Origin: Cinclus cinclus
Lineage: Eukaryota; Chordata; Aves; Passeriformes; Cinclidae
Length of the DNA: 64,000 bases
Assembly (NCBI RefSeq): GCF_963662255.1
Contig: NC_085046.1
Location: 132,229,332-132,293,331, forward strand
Reading direction: 5' to 3'
Part shown: piece after piece, positions 1-13,700 of the stretch
How positions within the stretch are numbered: position 1 is the first letter of the stretch
Layout of the letters: every line of letters begins with the position of its first letter
Notes under the pieces: generated by a model
Told to the model about the DNA's origin: nothing
The model's database searches: none
Seen by the model: the letters and a program-made list of their open reading frames with translations, nothing else
Made by a program: the position numbers and the translations under genes

Positions 1-71
1 TCATTCTTGGGAGGAATGCCAGTATGAGCTGGCAGCGTGGGATCTGTCTCTTGGGACTACAGTGGGGATGT
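1..71 (-). other. Candidate partial exon at window edge, minus strand
   Basis: The segment begins on the minus strand right after a very strong splice acceptor (CAG at 74-72) and runs off the window. Two of the three frames stay open after the junction. One reaches a TGA at bases 3-1 and would give a short C-terminal peptide ending in SSYWHSSQE. The other stays open to the edge and contains RQIPRCQLILAF. The third hits a stop at once. I recognise neither peptide, so a coding exon, a UTR exon or a lncRNA exon are all possible. The plus-strand frame across the same bases is also open (it contains EECQYELAAWD) and is followed by a modest GAG|GTAAAA donor at 91, so strand assignment rests on the acceptor. 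No protein family is claimed. Confidence 0.3.
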
Positions 72-230
72 CTGAGTGTGAACAGAGAGGTAAAAAGAGA
101 CCAAAACAAGTGAAAAAAGGAGGGGAGAGGAAAAAGCAAGCATAAGTGAGACAAGAAACATGAACAAGCAGCATGAATTTAAAAATGAAAATTTGCGTCC
201 GTTTCATGTTTATATCATTTTGAAATGATT
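72..230 (-). promoter_or_regulatory. Strong 3' splice-site tract (minus strand)
   Basis: Read on the minus strand, this stretch has no AG dinucleotide for about 157 bases before the CAG at 74-72. The last 80 or so bases are strongly pyrimidine-rich, with runs such as CTTTTTCCTCTCCCCTCC and TTTTTTCACTTG. A branch-point-like CTCAC lies within it. A long AG-free zone ending in a pyrimidine tract and CAG is the classical layout of an intron 3' end. At this composition a chance gap of this length is improbable. The signal suggests that a minus-strand transcription unit has an intron covering the neighbouring bases. Confidence 0.45.
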
Positions 231-231
231 C

Positions 232-3200
232 TCCTTTAATTGCTGGATCATGAACAACTGACACTGAGAACAGCACTGATGGTAGTTTATCCAATTTAAA
301 ATGTGACAATGTAACATTAAAGTCAGACAATTATACTTCCTTTGGAAATGCTGAAAACTGCCCGTTTCTTGAGATTATCACTATTCTTCTGCTGCCACAC
401 TTAGTACACATCACTGTAGTGCAACCTCTGATTTTGATTGTTTCTATTTCTGAGTACCTGAGTTGATAGATTTCTAGGCCAAATGGGTTAAAACCCCTTT
501 ACTTGGACCCGTGGAGACTAAGCATATTTGCAAGCAAAGTATTTTACCTGATTCTCAAGTAAAGTAGAGCTATTTTAACTTTTTTGCCTACTTTTTTACC
601 TGCTGAAATATTTAAAGAGAGTGAGAAATAGTAAAATAGTCGTGTAGAGACAGTATTTAAATTGTGTTGGTATTCAAGAGTCAGACTGATAAAGCTGTGT
701 GCAGATTTGTTCATGCTCAGAGAACAGTGTCTCTAAACCTCTTAGAATGCTTTATGTAAGCCATAAAAAATACGATTTTTAAAAAAACATTTTTACCACC
801 ACAGTACCAAAACCCCTGCAATTGTTGATAAGCATAATTATATTCTTTCACTTAACGAATAAATCTAATACTCCATACTAGAAAATTTCAGGTTGAGTTT
901 AAAATTGAATCAGTATTCTTTTCCACGCATGACTGCAAAGGCCTCACAGTGACTTTCCCTGTGCTAGAACAGGATGCAAAGGGCTTTAGTACCCTACAGT
1001 TTGTTTAACATATTAACTAAAGATTTAAATTTGAACTGCATCTAAATAAGGTTTTATATTTGTCTTCCTATTCCTATTCCAGTATTTTTTCCACTTTAAT
1101 AGTCCTCAGAGCTGTAAAGCAAAACCAATGTCGATTTGAAAACCAGTCTCAGTAGTTTTGCTTTTGTTTCATGTGCTTTCATTTCACTGTACACTTTCTA
1201 TGATTCTTGAGATAATAGTTTAGAACAAATAAATTATTTTTTTCTTCACAGAACTGCTCTTTTAATTATTTAATTCATCTATGCATAGGATTGAGGATGT
1301 GGATCAGCATCTCATGTATGTTCCAGCTTTCAGGTAGAAACTGAAGTTAAATTTATCTGCAGTCTCAATCTCAAATGACATTAAAAATAATTTAAAAATA
1401 ACTATGGCCAGAGGAAGCAATAGAAATTTATGGGAAGAGAGTCAGAGAAAGTGCAGTACTGAATTATTTAGAAGTACCTTGGGTCCAAGAAAGTCAGAAA
1501 TCCTAGTGCAGAAATTTTAACAAAATAATTAGACAGTTATGACAAGGATTAAGCTACACCCCTTTATGAAGGTGAGTAAGGATTTTGATATCACTGGTAA
1601 TGCAAGGTCTCTATAAGGAGTTCCTGAGTGGTATTTACATTGCCTGTTAACAATCCAGACTACCTATAGTGGGTACACTTGGTTTCTGCCTGTCCTTGTT
1701 AGGTTGCAGTGGGTTGTAGCATATGCATTCTCTTCTAACTTCTGGAAAAGTGGTGCTGCTTTTTGTCTCCATTACCCTTGCAGAACTGTGTTTTCTGAGA
1801 AATGAAACTCCCTGTACAGTTGTCTCCTAATACTGGTTTTGTGGATCTCCTGCTCACATGAACAGTGTCCAATCTGACACAATGCTCAGGATGTGCAGCC
1901 ACACTGTGACTTCAGTGGGGTTTTTCTGAGCTGTGCATTGCTTCCCTTCCTCCCCTTTTATTTTCTCTGATTATGATACCTTTTATGATTATTTTAAGGT
2001 GAGTCGTCATCTAGTGGTAGAATCTACATTGAGTAGCATTGGGCCTCTGACCAAAGGCAGCTACAATTTTGGATCCTTTTGTTGAGAAAGATAATCTGTT
2101 TGTAAGAGAGAGAAAGAGAAGAGGAAGATTCTAGAACTGTAGCAGAGCTAACCTACCTTAATAAACAGTCTAAAACTGCCATGTTCCTTCTCAAACAATA
2201 GAGTGTTTTAATTAAGAACATAACAAAAATATTTAATTCCAGCTTTACGTGACAATGTTAATTCAGTTGCAGTTATTCCCCGCAGTGAGCTAATCTCATG
2301 TAGATTTTAGGGAATTTAATTTTCACAGTTTGCAATGGAAAGCCTTTTCAAAAATAATTCCATTACAACGTGATGTTTTAATTTTGCTTACTGTTACTGA
2401 TTTTTTTTTTCTCAATTGACATTTGTTGCATGCTGCTTATTGAAAGCTATCACTATCTGATTTTTCTCAATCTTGAGCTCAGGGAAATCTGGATATTCAG
2501 TGTTGATATTTGGTATCTTTGAAGGGGAGTTTGGCCTTCCATTACAGTGTTACATTTCTGTACAGCACATCTATGTCTTTACCTGTGCTAAAAGACTGTT
2601 AATAACCTAAATCTGTAAGCACAAATATCATCTGTAGTAGAATATTGAACATTTTTATTAAGTACTGACTGCCGCTAACGTTTATGACACTAAATGTAGT
2701 TTTGCACTTAACTAAACCAATCCTGTAAGAAAGAAAAATCAGATAGATTGTAAATTGTTTTTTAAAACTAATGAGACCAATACCTTTCTGGTTGAGCATG
2801 TCTTGAAGTGCAGTTTTATTGACCTTGCATAAACTTGAATGTTATAGCTTAGTGTGTGCTCATAATCTGTAGTTATACTGTCCTCTGTTCTTGGGAGGCT
2901 AAGTTCTCTTCAGATGTATAAATAACAGATTTTTTAAAATTTCACATTTTAAAAAGAAATGGTGTATAAGGGTGAATAAGATAGATCTGTGGAGTGTAGC
3001 TAGGGGAAATTTCTAGCATTTGGTGAAGAACTCTGCTAAGTCAAGTTTACTGTTTCTAGCAGCCAAGTAATTCTGGGATCTGCAGGAAGCAATTACATGA
3101 ATGGGTTTTTGTTTTCAGATTTTTTACCATAGCTACATAGACTGAAATAAAATAAAAAAGTGAGACTGCATAGCTGTTACTGGTACAAATTCCTTGGCTT

Positions 3201-4784
3201 TTCCTTTGTGTCTCTAGAAGTCACAAATGATACAGAAATCACTTCTGTAGTGCAATTTAGTTGTCACTTATCGTTTACCTGGTAAGATTAAAAATTTTAG
3301 TCACTGTCAATCTATTTTATTAAGCCAGATTTGAGGAAAAAATGTAACAAAAATGAATATACTAGGACCAGAGTGACCATATTTTCATAATTCGAAGTTA
3401 CATTATTAAGCAATACAATTTACTTTCTTCCTTGTCTTCAGCACGCTTATTCTGGCTTTTTCCACCCCTTCTTCAAGACAAGTCCTTTCATCCCTTTGCC
3501 TACTCTGGAATCTCCTTATATATTTATTTAGTTAGTTAGGTATTTCATTACCTCATTTCTTTTGTGTATCACTATCTCTTTTTCACTGGTGTAAGAAATA
3601 AAACCAAACTCTGGCTAGACATTGAAAGTGCTTTCAAAGATATACCCATGATCTTTTTTTTCACCTAAAGACAGACATTTTTTTCTTATCTAAGCCACTT
3701 CTTTTACTTTCCCCCTGATGGAGTTCACTTTTCTCACTTTATAACCAGTAACTCTGCAATCATTCCTAAATATCCTTTCAGTTTTGTGGTCAACTAATTG
3801 GATACTTTTCTCCCAAGCTTTGAGAAATCTGAATTTTGTGCCTTTCAGAAAAAAAAAACTGAGCTCTCTACATTCTTTACTAACCAGAGTGAAGACAGCC
3901 ACAGACATTTTAAGTGAACAGTTGCAGCAAAGTAGTGCAGTGCAATGTCATTTCAAGTTAAGCTGGAAATGTAGGTGACCTGAAGTCGGTGACTCTTAGA
4001 GTGGAGTTTTAAAATCCAAGGTAATATCTGTGTATGATATGCAGTGGGTTGTGTATAAATGTGACTTGTTCTGACTTCCTGCACTATGCAGCTCTGTGCC
4101 CTGTAATCATACCCTGGTGTTTTTAGAAAATGACATCAGCAAGTGCCTGGCTCTGCAGCACTGAGTGTGCTGAAAATGCTATTAAGGACCTCAGAAAGTG
4201 TATCATCTTCATTGAATATCAAGAGGTTAAATTGCTCCAAACCAGAGTTTTCCAGATTTCTGGTCCACTGTTTTGTCAGCTGGTATTATATGCTTGAGTT
4301 GGCCCCTAGATGTAATTTATCTGCCTAAGCAAGTTTCTATTATGCAGCTTGTAATAGGATGAACCATGAACTTTGCTGCAGAAACCCCATTTTCTTTGTA
4401 AAAAGAAAATGGCAAGGACAAGAGATCTTACAGTAAGGTGATAGAAAGAAATACCTTTTAGAGGCTAGAGGTTACATTTGTAATGGCTTTGTGAAAATGC
4501 TGGACTTTAAATGAGTTCTTGATGATTGCGCAAAGAAATTTTAAAAATACCTAGCAAGGCCAAGGGGTTTAAAGTAAAAAACTTCTGATTTTATTTATAA
4601 TGCCAAATAAATTGGTAAGGACATTGCATTCTAATGTTCCAAATCAGTGAACAAACCCGATTTTTTTGGAAGAGGTAGATTAATTTTAATTGAATCTTTT
4701 TGACTCTGGCATGAGGTGCTGGGCTTTCAAAAAATAACCTGCTTCAGTTGCATCTTTGTGCTGCAGTTAGAACTGTGAAAAATA
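232..4784. other. AT-rich non-coding stretch
   Basis: No gene, RNA gene or recognisable transposon was seen. The sequence is AT-rich with short homopolymers (for example T10 at 2401-2410) and a purine run at about 2105-2126. A plus-strand acceptor-like site, a pyrimidine tract followed by CACAG at about 1251, leads straight into stops in all frames. Open frames here are under 75 codons and show no family resemblance. Confidence 0.6.
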
Positions 4785-4840
4785 TTTAAGTTGGAAGAGG
4801 ACTCACAATTAGTTCAACAATCTCTACCCTTGAATATAAG
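4785..4840 (-). mobile_element. Possible degraded CR1 3' end fragment
   Basis: The bases AGTTGGAAGAGGACTCACAA followed by a degenerate counterpart of the usual AGTCCAACTCC block resemble the antisense 3' tail of avian CR1 elements. A few bases between the two blocks appear to be missing. Only about 55 bases match, so this could be chance. Confidence 0.3.
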
Positions 4841-5098
4841 AAATTTGATAACTCAAAGTTTAGTTCAGTAATTCCACCTCCTCACTAGGATGAGATAATT
4901 GCATTTTATGCCTAAAATGGACATGTAGTGGTTAATCTTCCTGTACCATTTATTAACAGGGTCTAGAACAAAATATATTCTTGAAAGAAGCCAGATTTAA
5001 CCTGGCTATGCATTTCTTATAAAACAATGTATTTTTGGGTGCTTCTTGTGTTTCAAGTACATACAATAAAGACTGAAGAATTGACTTTCATTTATAAA

Positions 5099-5110
5099 AT
5101 ATATATATAT
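5099..5110. repeat. (AT)6 microsatellite
   Basis: Six uninterrupted AT units follow an A run. Confidence 0.85.
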
Positions 5111-8100
5111 CAATATTTGAAGCAAGAAATTTGATATTCTGAATAAAGTAAAATTGAAGTAAAGTATGATTTAATTTCTACTCAGCAGATTTTTTAATGT
5201 AGACACTCTTTCCAAAATTAGAATGTCTATTATAAAGACCCTAAGAACCAGAGCAAGAAGGAAAAGAGGAAGATAGGTCACTTAAATAATGGAAAAGATA
5301 GGAATATTTTGTCAATGGGACTCAAACTCTTGAGCTTTGGATATTAAGTGCAGTACTAATAGTGTCTCAACTTCTCAGAAAATTATTTTGGGTGGTGATA
5401 AACTGCATTGCAGTAATGACTGATGCCCTAACATAGATCTGGATAATTTTCTCCAACTTTACTTCTTTGCTTCTCCTTCAGGTAATTAAGACCATATATA
5501 TGAATGTTTATATTCTTTTGGTAGATATTCCCAAAAGCTGTCAGTTGTTTTTGGGGTTAACTCTGGTGAAGCTAACCAAACCAGGAGATTTTGCTGAAGA
5601 CAAGGATTTGAAATTTCACTCTCTGTGTGGCATATAGGTACTTCTTTAAGAAGCACTTTTTTCAGCCTGAAAATTAGATTTATTTAAAAATCCATTCTGT
5701 GGTGTGTTACCAAGTATCATGAAGCCTTACAGTTACAACAATAAATTATGAAATTAACCTTAACTCTTTTCCCAAGTGGCCAATAATGCCTTTATTCCAG
5801 TAAAATAGAACTCCTACATTAAATGGAAAGCTTTCCAAAGTACAATATTTACACAGCATTAATGCTTATAAAATCCAGGCTCCATGACACCATCAAAGGA
5901 AATAAATTTCAGAAGTGTGTGATCATCAGGAAAATATTCTTCTGGTATTCCAATCAGCTGAATATAGGAGCAACCCAGGAGACCATAAATCTCATAATGA
6001 CATGAAAGGAAGATAAATTAGTCTCTTTGAACTCATCCCCGAGATATGGAAGGCTCAAGTTTTTAAGCGGTGGACCGAACAGCAAAGATTAATAAACAAT
6101 CCAGTGCATAGATGTGTTGTCATAGCTTCTGTTAAACTAAATGAAAAGACTGATTTTAATCTTACTGTTATTTGGACAATGATCTACCTTTTACTTTGCA
6201 TGTATATTGGTCTTTGTTTCCATCACAGATCACCTGGACACATTGACACCCAGCACAAGTTTGGACATTTAGGGACCAAATCAGTCATGTGAAAGTAGAG
6301 ATATGGCAATTAATCTCAAGATAATTTCCAAGAGAAAAAAAAAAATTCTAACATTAATTAGACTCCCAAATTTATTTTGAATGAGTGCCAGTTTGTGCAA
6401 TGTATAACCACCGTGGATTTCAAGATAAATGTAGTTGTTATTTTCTTTATGTAGCGAGGAAGTTTATGATCAGTCTGCTCACCATAGAAGTGCTTGTGTA
6501 AATGTATCATAGCTGTGGTAACTGTCTTTCATGAAGAAAATATTATTTCTTAATCTGAGTGCATATATTGGAATTATTTCTGCTTTGGGAACATTTACAT
6601 AGCTGGTAATCACTGTTGGACTGTTGTTGGATTTATTTTTTTCTGACTGCTTAAATTTCTATAACTTGGAGAATAGGGGATATAAGTACAAACTGCCTGT
6701 AAGCACTGAAGAAATTAACTTGCACCTAGAATACCTCATCCTGAAATGGTATCTGCATGCTGTTAGTGAGTGTATTTTCAGGTTCTATTATTAGTATTTT
6801 ACTTTATTAATCATGCAAAATACTTTCTTAGTAGCATTTTAAATCACCTTTTTTGTTTTTGAAAGGTGAAAAATGATCACTTTTTATGAAAATGAAGAAC
6901 AGAAAACTCTTTTGTAGCAGATAAAGTTTTCAGTGCAGTGTTTCAAAAATCAATCAAATCTCTGTTCTAGGCCAGCAGTTCTCATGTAGTAGGCACATCT
7001 CATTGGTGAACCATCCAGAACTGCAAATGAGGCATAAAGCAGGATTCATGTACTATAATGAGGTGCAAGGAAATATCAATTGATTGTAAGTCAGCTGAAG
7101 GTAAAATTGGTTAAAATATACTTTTATAAATCACATGTTCTCCAAGGTGGAGCATCTACTGAATATTGAGTCTTTTGTATCTTTGTATATTACGTGTACT
7201 TCTCTGCTTCTTCAACCAGTGTATGGAAATTTTGATTTTCCTGTTGGATAAAGGAGCTACTCCTTTAGTCAGGGGAATGAGGTCTCACTTAGATCTTTTC
7301 TAACTCTGATTATTCCACCTTAATAGTACTCCTTTAATACTTCTGGAAATATTATTTATTGTATACTACATGTATGTACATGGAAAAATGTATATATTTA
7401 TACTAAAAGGTTAGGATGCCTAGCTATTTCAGTAAACTATCAGAACTCTAGGAAAGCAGAGAACAAATTATGGGACTGTCATTTGACCCAGAGTTTCAAG
7501 AAATTTATTTTGTGAGGATGTATTTCTCCTGTAGGAAGCTGGCCAGCCCTGCAGAAATGAAAAAAAAAAAATAGTAGCATTTATGAATTATTTTAGTGCA
7601 AAATAGAATCATGCTCTTGCAGATTGAAGAAGAGATTTGCACATTTATTAAATATGTTGGTTTTCTTGTTTGCTAAATGCAATTTCTGCCTCAGTAGCTC
7701 TTTATATAAATTATGCGTTAGGTCAGGATAGTGGTTTAGAAACCCCATATCCCTGGATTTGAAAGCTTCTTTTTTATATGTGACATCTGCTATCAATAGG
7801 AGTTTTGCTAGAAACTGGGAAGATCTCTAAAATACCTGTCTTATATGTGGGGAAAATGCATGAGTTGGAAAAAGGGAGAGAATGCACACATCTGGATATT
7901 TTTCAGATATTTTTCAGAACACAGCTAAGGCAGGAACTGGAAAGTGTTCTCAGATCTAGCAATACAAATGAGACCACAGATTTATATTCCTACCTCCTAA
8001 ATAAAGTAATTAGACAAGCATAAGAACACTTCTTAAATCTATTTTTGGGAGCTCATGCAATTTAGGGTCACATGGCTTTTTTTCCCTTCTACATGTTCCT

Positions 8101-10662
8101 CTTCCTTTCTATTAATTATACAGGAAGAAAAAGGTGGCTGGCTTTCCAAACTGCACTCGTTAGTCATCTACATTTAGGTGGGATGAATCTGGGTGTCTTT
8201 GTTGTTAAGGTCAAACAATCTAAATTGTGTCTAATTCTAAAGCTCTGAATTTGCCTAAAATCAGTAACATCTTCATTTTTAAGCATAGACTTCCCTAAGT
8301 AAGGAATACTTAGAAAATCACAGAACTGGCAAGTGAGGTAGAACAAGGCACTGAAATTTTATTGCAGACCAAGCAGGTTGTATATATTGTGTAATATTCG
8401 GAAGGAAAAAGATAAGAAAAATGATTAAAATTATAAATTTGATGTAATTATTTGCAACTATTCCATGCCTTGTCATATTTAAATAAAATTTCCAGTATTG
8501 CCTTTCAGCTAAAGGGAATTCCACAGAGAGGTTTGAGAAGCCATAATCTATACTGAGCTAAGGAAATTAAAATATAAGTCAAAGTTATTAATGTTGAAGA
8601 TATCTTAAAAATAATCATACTGGGAGGTATACCCAGTGGTGAGGCATACTTACTTATTCATTTCAAGAATTAATACTGTTATGGTATGGTCTAACATAAT
8701 AAATAACCAAAGGTTTTCAAATTATAATTTTCTTATATCCTTTGTCTAAACTGTTTGTTTTTTTCCTGTCTTACTCATCCTCAAATGCTCTATTTGTGTG
8801 TGGTCAGTGCCAGTTTTTATATATGTCCATACCAGCCCTAACAGTAGGATTTCTCAAGTGAACATATGGCACATTTCCTAGTATCTGTGTAAGGAACAAA
8901 GTTAGACCTACCATTGTGTGTGTTATCTGAGTTTTAAAAAATGTAGAGTTATTTTATCAGTAAAAGTATTTATTGTAAGTCATCTGACATGTAACTTTTA
9001 CAAGTCTTTATTTTTTTCATTTCATAGATTTTGAATTTCATTAAAAAGAAACTGATAAAAATTATAAAATCTCAGCTTCCAAATATTTTATTTGTAGAAT
9101 ATATTCTTTCCAAGTAGTATGTATGCAGGCAAAATACCATATTTAACTTGCTTGCTACTTTTTAGGAAGTTTTAAAACCATCCTGATTAGTGGATCATGA
9201 TTATTTCTTTCATTTGCTTGGACCATGATGAGATGCAGGGAATGAGTTACTTTGTGTCCTCACAGAACTCATCCCATCTAATTAAGGATAGTCGGTACTT
9301 TCCTACTTAGGAAGTCCAAAGCTGGTCTGGAATTTCCCATTAAGAGGTGTCTTTTTGGGCTGATGTACTTTGTCCTCCTTAACTTCATTGAGAATCTATA
9401 GATGTCAAGGTTAGTTTTGTCTTTTATTAAAAAGCAGACACAGCTTCTTACCTTTTTTCCCTGTGTGTTGAAGACATAAGTACTGAGAATTTTCGGAGAT
9501 GGGAATATCCAGATACTTGTCAAGGTGCTAAAGGTAAACTGACAGTTTATTTTATCCTCAAGGTAAGTAGGTTAACGAGAGCATCCTCTACCACTTTGAG
9601 TATTGTTGTACTTGCTGGGCGAGTTTGTGACTGAGGAACTGTGCACAAGCTGCTTCCACTGGCACTAGAGTAGTTCCAATATTTGGGAATGTGCTAGAGA
9701 CATAGAGTTGAACTGTGCTTTTGGGCCTTAATCCAAAAACTGTTGGCATGCACTCTTATCCCTGATTTCACTGGAATTAGGCGACTTAAACACTTGATGC
9801 TGCAAGGAATATATTTCAACAGACTTTCGAAAAGTAAAGTTCTAGTGTCCTACACAGAAAGTAAGACAAGGGCTTGGGGTGGACCAGTGATAATATTCTT
9901 ACCTGCAAATTCAATCACATCACTTCAGTTTCAAATCCTAATGTATTTAATAGAGAATATGCTTGCAAGGTTTGTGATAACTGTTTTTTGGAGGTTATTC
10001 TAAGGATAAATTATTATTATTTCATTGTTTGGTATTACTGCTGGTGGAACAGGAGATAAACTTTTGTGAGCTCTTTGTGCATGGGATGCCACTAACAGCA
10101 AGTCTGATGGAAAATGAAGAAGAGGGAGTTAAATACACCTGGGAGGCTGTTCCGTGAGCTCCAGTATCAGTACAGCCTATAATGGTACCTCATGTTTTTC
10201 TATCCTAATTCTTCTGTGGTGTGGTGGAGGATCACAATAACTTAAGCATTTTTTTCTATCACTTTTGATAATTTTGTCAAAATTCAAATGGTAGTGTTGT
10301 GGCTATTTGCTGACTGTCTTTCTGCTGTGAAAGTCAATTAATTAATGGCTCTCAGTTCTACTCACTCTTCTGTGCACACTGACTTATGTCTTTCTCCTCC
10401 TGTGATGTTGCAGACTTTCACAGAGATTGCTGGAGTAACTGTATAAATACTTATGCTCTGTGAAATTATTCAGTCTCCTCAAGCATATTAGTTATGATGA
10501 TAGATGGCAATATGGAGGACAAAAGAGATAAACAAACTGCCCAGATTTCTATCGGCCTGAACAGTGTAACTTGTACTAAAGAAAGAGTATAGATTAATTT
10601 AAATGGCTACATGGGAGGAATATGAAGAAGGACACTGAAAAGAATTAAATAAATATAATGCC

Positions 10663-10725
10663 TTAAAAAGAAACAAAAAAAAAAAAAGGGAAGATACTGC
10701 GAATAACACACAAATAAAAAAAACA
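10663..10725. repeat. A-rich simple sequence
   Basis: The tract contains A13 at 10675-10687 and a further A8 run near 10716, separated by mixed bases. No retroposed gene body is recognisable upstream, so it is called low-complexity sequence rather than a poly-A tail. Confidence 0.7.
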
Positions 10726-13700
10726 CAATATTTTATGGTGTAAGATGAGTATGAATTTACTTTCTTTTACTTACTATCGTTTGGTAGTGGATATTTTCTG
10801 TAATGAGGTTTGGTCTCTTAGCTTGAATTTCAGTATCTTCCATTGTAGATCGATGACCTGACTACCAAGGATTAAAATCAGTATCACCTTTCCAATTCTT
10901 GGTTAATGTTTAAGTCAGTGAATTAAATAGTTCTTTCAATAATTAATTATTTTACGGGAGAGAGAACAGAATCAACAGCAAAGACAAATTCCCTTAGGAA
11001 TAACCAGGGGGATGTTGATAAGAACTTTGTGGGCATATTTTAGGAATCCAACAGAGAAACCTGGGACTCAGTTTTCCATGCTTCCTAACACTGTTGCAGC
11101 TGCCCAACTACCTGTAAGAAGAGGAATGGTGCATTTTGAATGACTGCTGAGGCGCCAGCAGAACGAGAAGATTCATTTTTACAATTCTTTGACATAGACT
11201 GATGCTTCCCTGTAGCCTGGATTTAGGTACTTTTATTCTTTTGGGTTTGAGGCTTTATCAGTATCCCTTTCTTTATTATTTCCTCTCATAGGTATTCAGA
11301 ATACTGGCTTCTATGACTCCTGCCATTGTGTGTTTAAATTTACAGTTGTAGATTTTGCATTAGTTGCTGAAGTTCTCTTGTGAAACTGAACCTTTGAACA
11401 TTGAAAGACAAATGGGTGTGTGCTTTATCCCACAAGAAAGTCTGCTAGCATTTCACTTGCAGTAGTGAAGTGGAATGCCCGTCCTTGAATGGAATTTCCA
11501 ATAGCCCTTAAAATCATGTTCCACGTTGGAGCTTCAGTTTGCTGACCCAGAAGTAGTCTTATAAACAGTAATAATACAACATTAATATCGAAGGCCACTG
11601 TTGTTAACTTTGCTGTTTGAAAAGAATTTGTTCAGAAGTTCTTTCTTTTCCTAATGAATGTCAGTAAAATTTTTTTAATCATGAGTATTTAACTAAATGC
11701 TTTGATGAGGGCATATTGGAGAGCGATGGTGGTGTAATACAGGTATTTATATGCTATTAATTACAAAATTTTTATGTAGTATCCAGATGGAAAAAAACCA
11801 GCAGACATTCATCTTTGTGCACATTTAAAAACCCCTCTTTTTATCCCCAAACTCCAAGTGACTCAACTCTACAATTTTCTTCAGTGTTTCCATCAAACTA
11901 TACTTACGTACTATCCAGTGGATTAGAATGAAATTGAATCCAAAATTGTTCTTGATAATATTTTTCTCACAGAAAAATCTTTGTTTTATAAGCTGTAATG
12001 TACAGCTTTAGTAAGTTTGTATGACTCTACCTTGTTTAAACTACAGTGTCCTGTGAAATCTTTTTTATATGCCTATAATAAGTGATGAATGTAAGTAATG
12101 TTTGAGATAGCATATTTATACATATTGTCAACTTTTTTGTATAATAGATTTATTTTTCTGAAATCTATAATCAGTTCAAGGAAGTTGAATATTTTGTTTG
12201 AAATATAAATATTTTATGTAAATTGAAAATGCTCATATTTGGGAGTTTTCTAGATAACTTTTCTTCTTAAAAACTTGTATCTGGTGGACTTTTATTAAGA
12301 TTCAGTTTGGCTACAGAGAGAGGTTTCTGTATTGGACCTCAGTGTAGTTTGGCTTAATGGATCAAACGATGCTTTCTCAGGCTTGTCTTTTCATTTTGAA
12401 ATAGGCTGTCAACCGTGTCAGGTAGTTGTTCAGACTATCTAGTGCTCATTTTGCCCTTTCTCTGCAATGCCTTTAAAGTGCTTGGTCTTCATTTCCATGA
12501 AATCCTCGATAAGATTGGTGTGGTAATGAAATGTATTATTACTAAACCATAAATAGCAAGAGCATGTACATACATATTTTTGCAAATATAAATACACCAA
12601 ATACCATAATAAAGAATCACTGTCAAAAATATTTTAATGAGGCCCTCAAAGGATAGGAAATACTGGAAACAGAAGGACTGGAGGAGTGCTTGGCTTACCT
12701 GGTGCTTATCATCTACATAATGAGGGGTGTTAAAAAAACAAGAAGCCTGTGCATATAGGACCTCTTTTTCTTCTAATATAGGTATTGGAGAGCATAGAGT
12801 GAGAGCCCTGAGGAACATAAAAAGAGATCTCAAGTTAAGTATCAAATAGGTAGAAAACTAATCCCTGTCTTCTCCAACATTTCATGTGAAGAGGGTATAA
12901 TTTCCTGAACCCTCGAAATTACGCTAAATCACTGCCCTTCCCAACAGGACTTTTTTAATATAAGAAACAGTGACACGTTTGAAGATCCGTAAAAGTACTG
13001 AAATAAGGTAAATAGTACCTGTACCATTTTGTTCTCAAAGAATATCAGTGTACAGAAAATAGATTTTATGTGTGGTTCTACTGACTTCTTTTGATAGTTT
13101 CATTCTGGTTCTCAAAGGAAGAGTACTTCAGTGGGCAGAGCCTACTCTGCTCATGCTCCTTCATTCCATTCCCTTCAGCCTCTTCTTGTTAGGTCTCATT
13201 ACTTCCTTGATTCTTCTCAGATGAATGATGACATTTTGGAAAAGGTGGAAGTACCTAAAAAGAGATATTAGTAGGAAGTCTGCATTAGTCCCCAATACTA
13301 CTCTAGGCCACAAAATAAATGCAGGAAGCAATTATTTATTGGCTAAAGGTCTCTTGGAATATGATAGAAGGATCAGGAAAGAAAGGCAATTCTGTTTTAT
13401 TCTGTTCCATTCATTTTTTTGAAATAAAAAAAATAGTATTTTAAATCGAGAGTGCATTCAATTTTGATGAAAATTCCAGATGCCCGAAAAAATATGTATT
13501 TGCAGAAACCCAATTTCATTATAGCTGAATTTTCTGCTCACAGCAGTTATGAAGTATTTGCCTTTAAAAGCATTCTTTTGCTTTAATTTTTCCCCTATGA
13601 AACACTTTACATGCATGAGTATCTGCAGAGTAGTCTTTATTCCTTACTCCAAAATAAAATTACAAAAAAATAAAATACATATCTTTCGTCAGTAGTTTTA

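Noticed and set aside
7805..8023. 72-codon plus-strand frame with a plausible-looking C-terminal half
   Set aside because: Starts at TTG and has no acceptor with a pyrimidine tract. It includes a recent-looking 11-base duplication, which argues against constraint.
12489..12845. 118-codon minus-strand frame with hydrophobic segments
   Set aside because: Starts at TTG, has no family features, and is within chance expectation for length.
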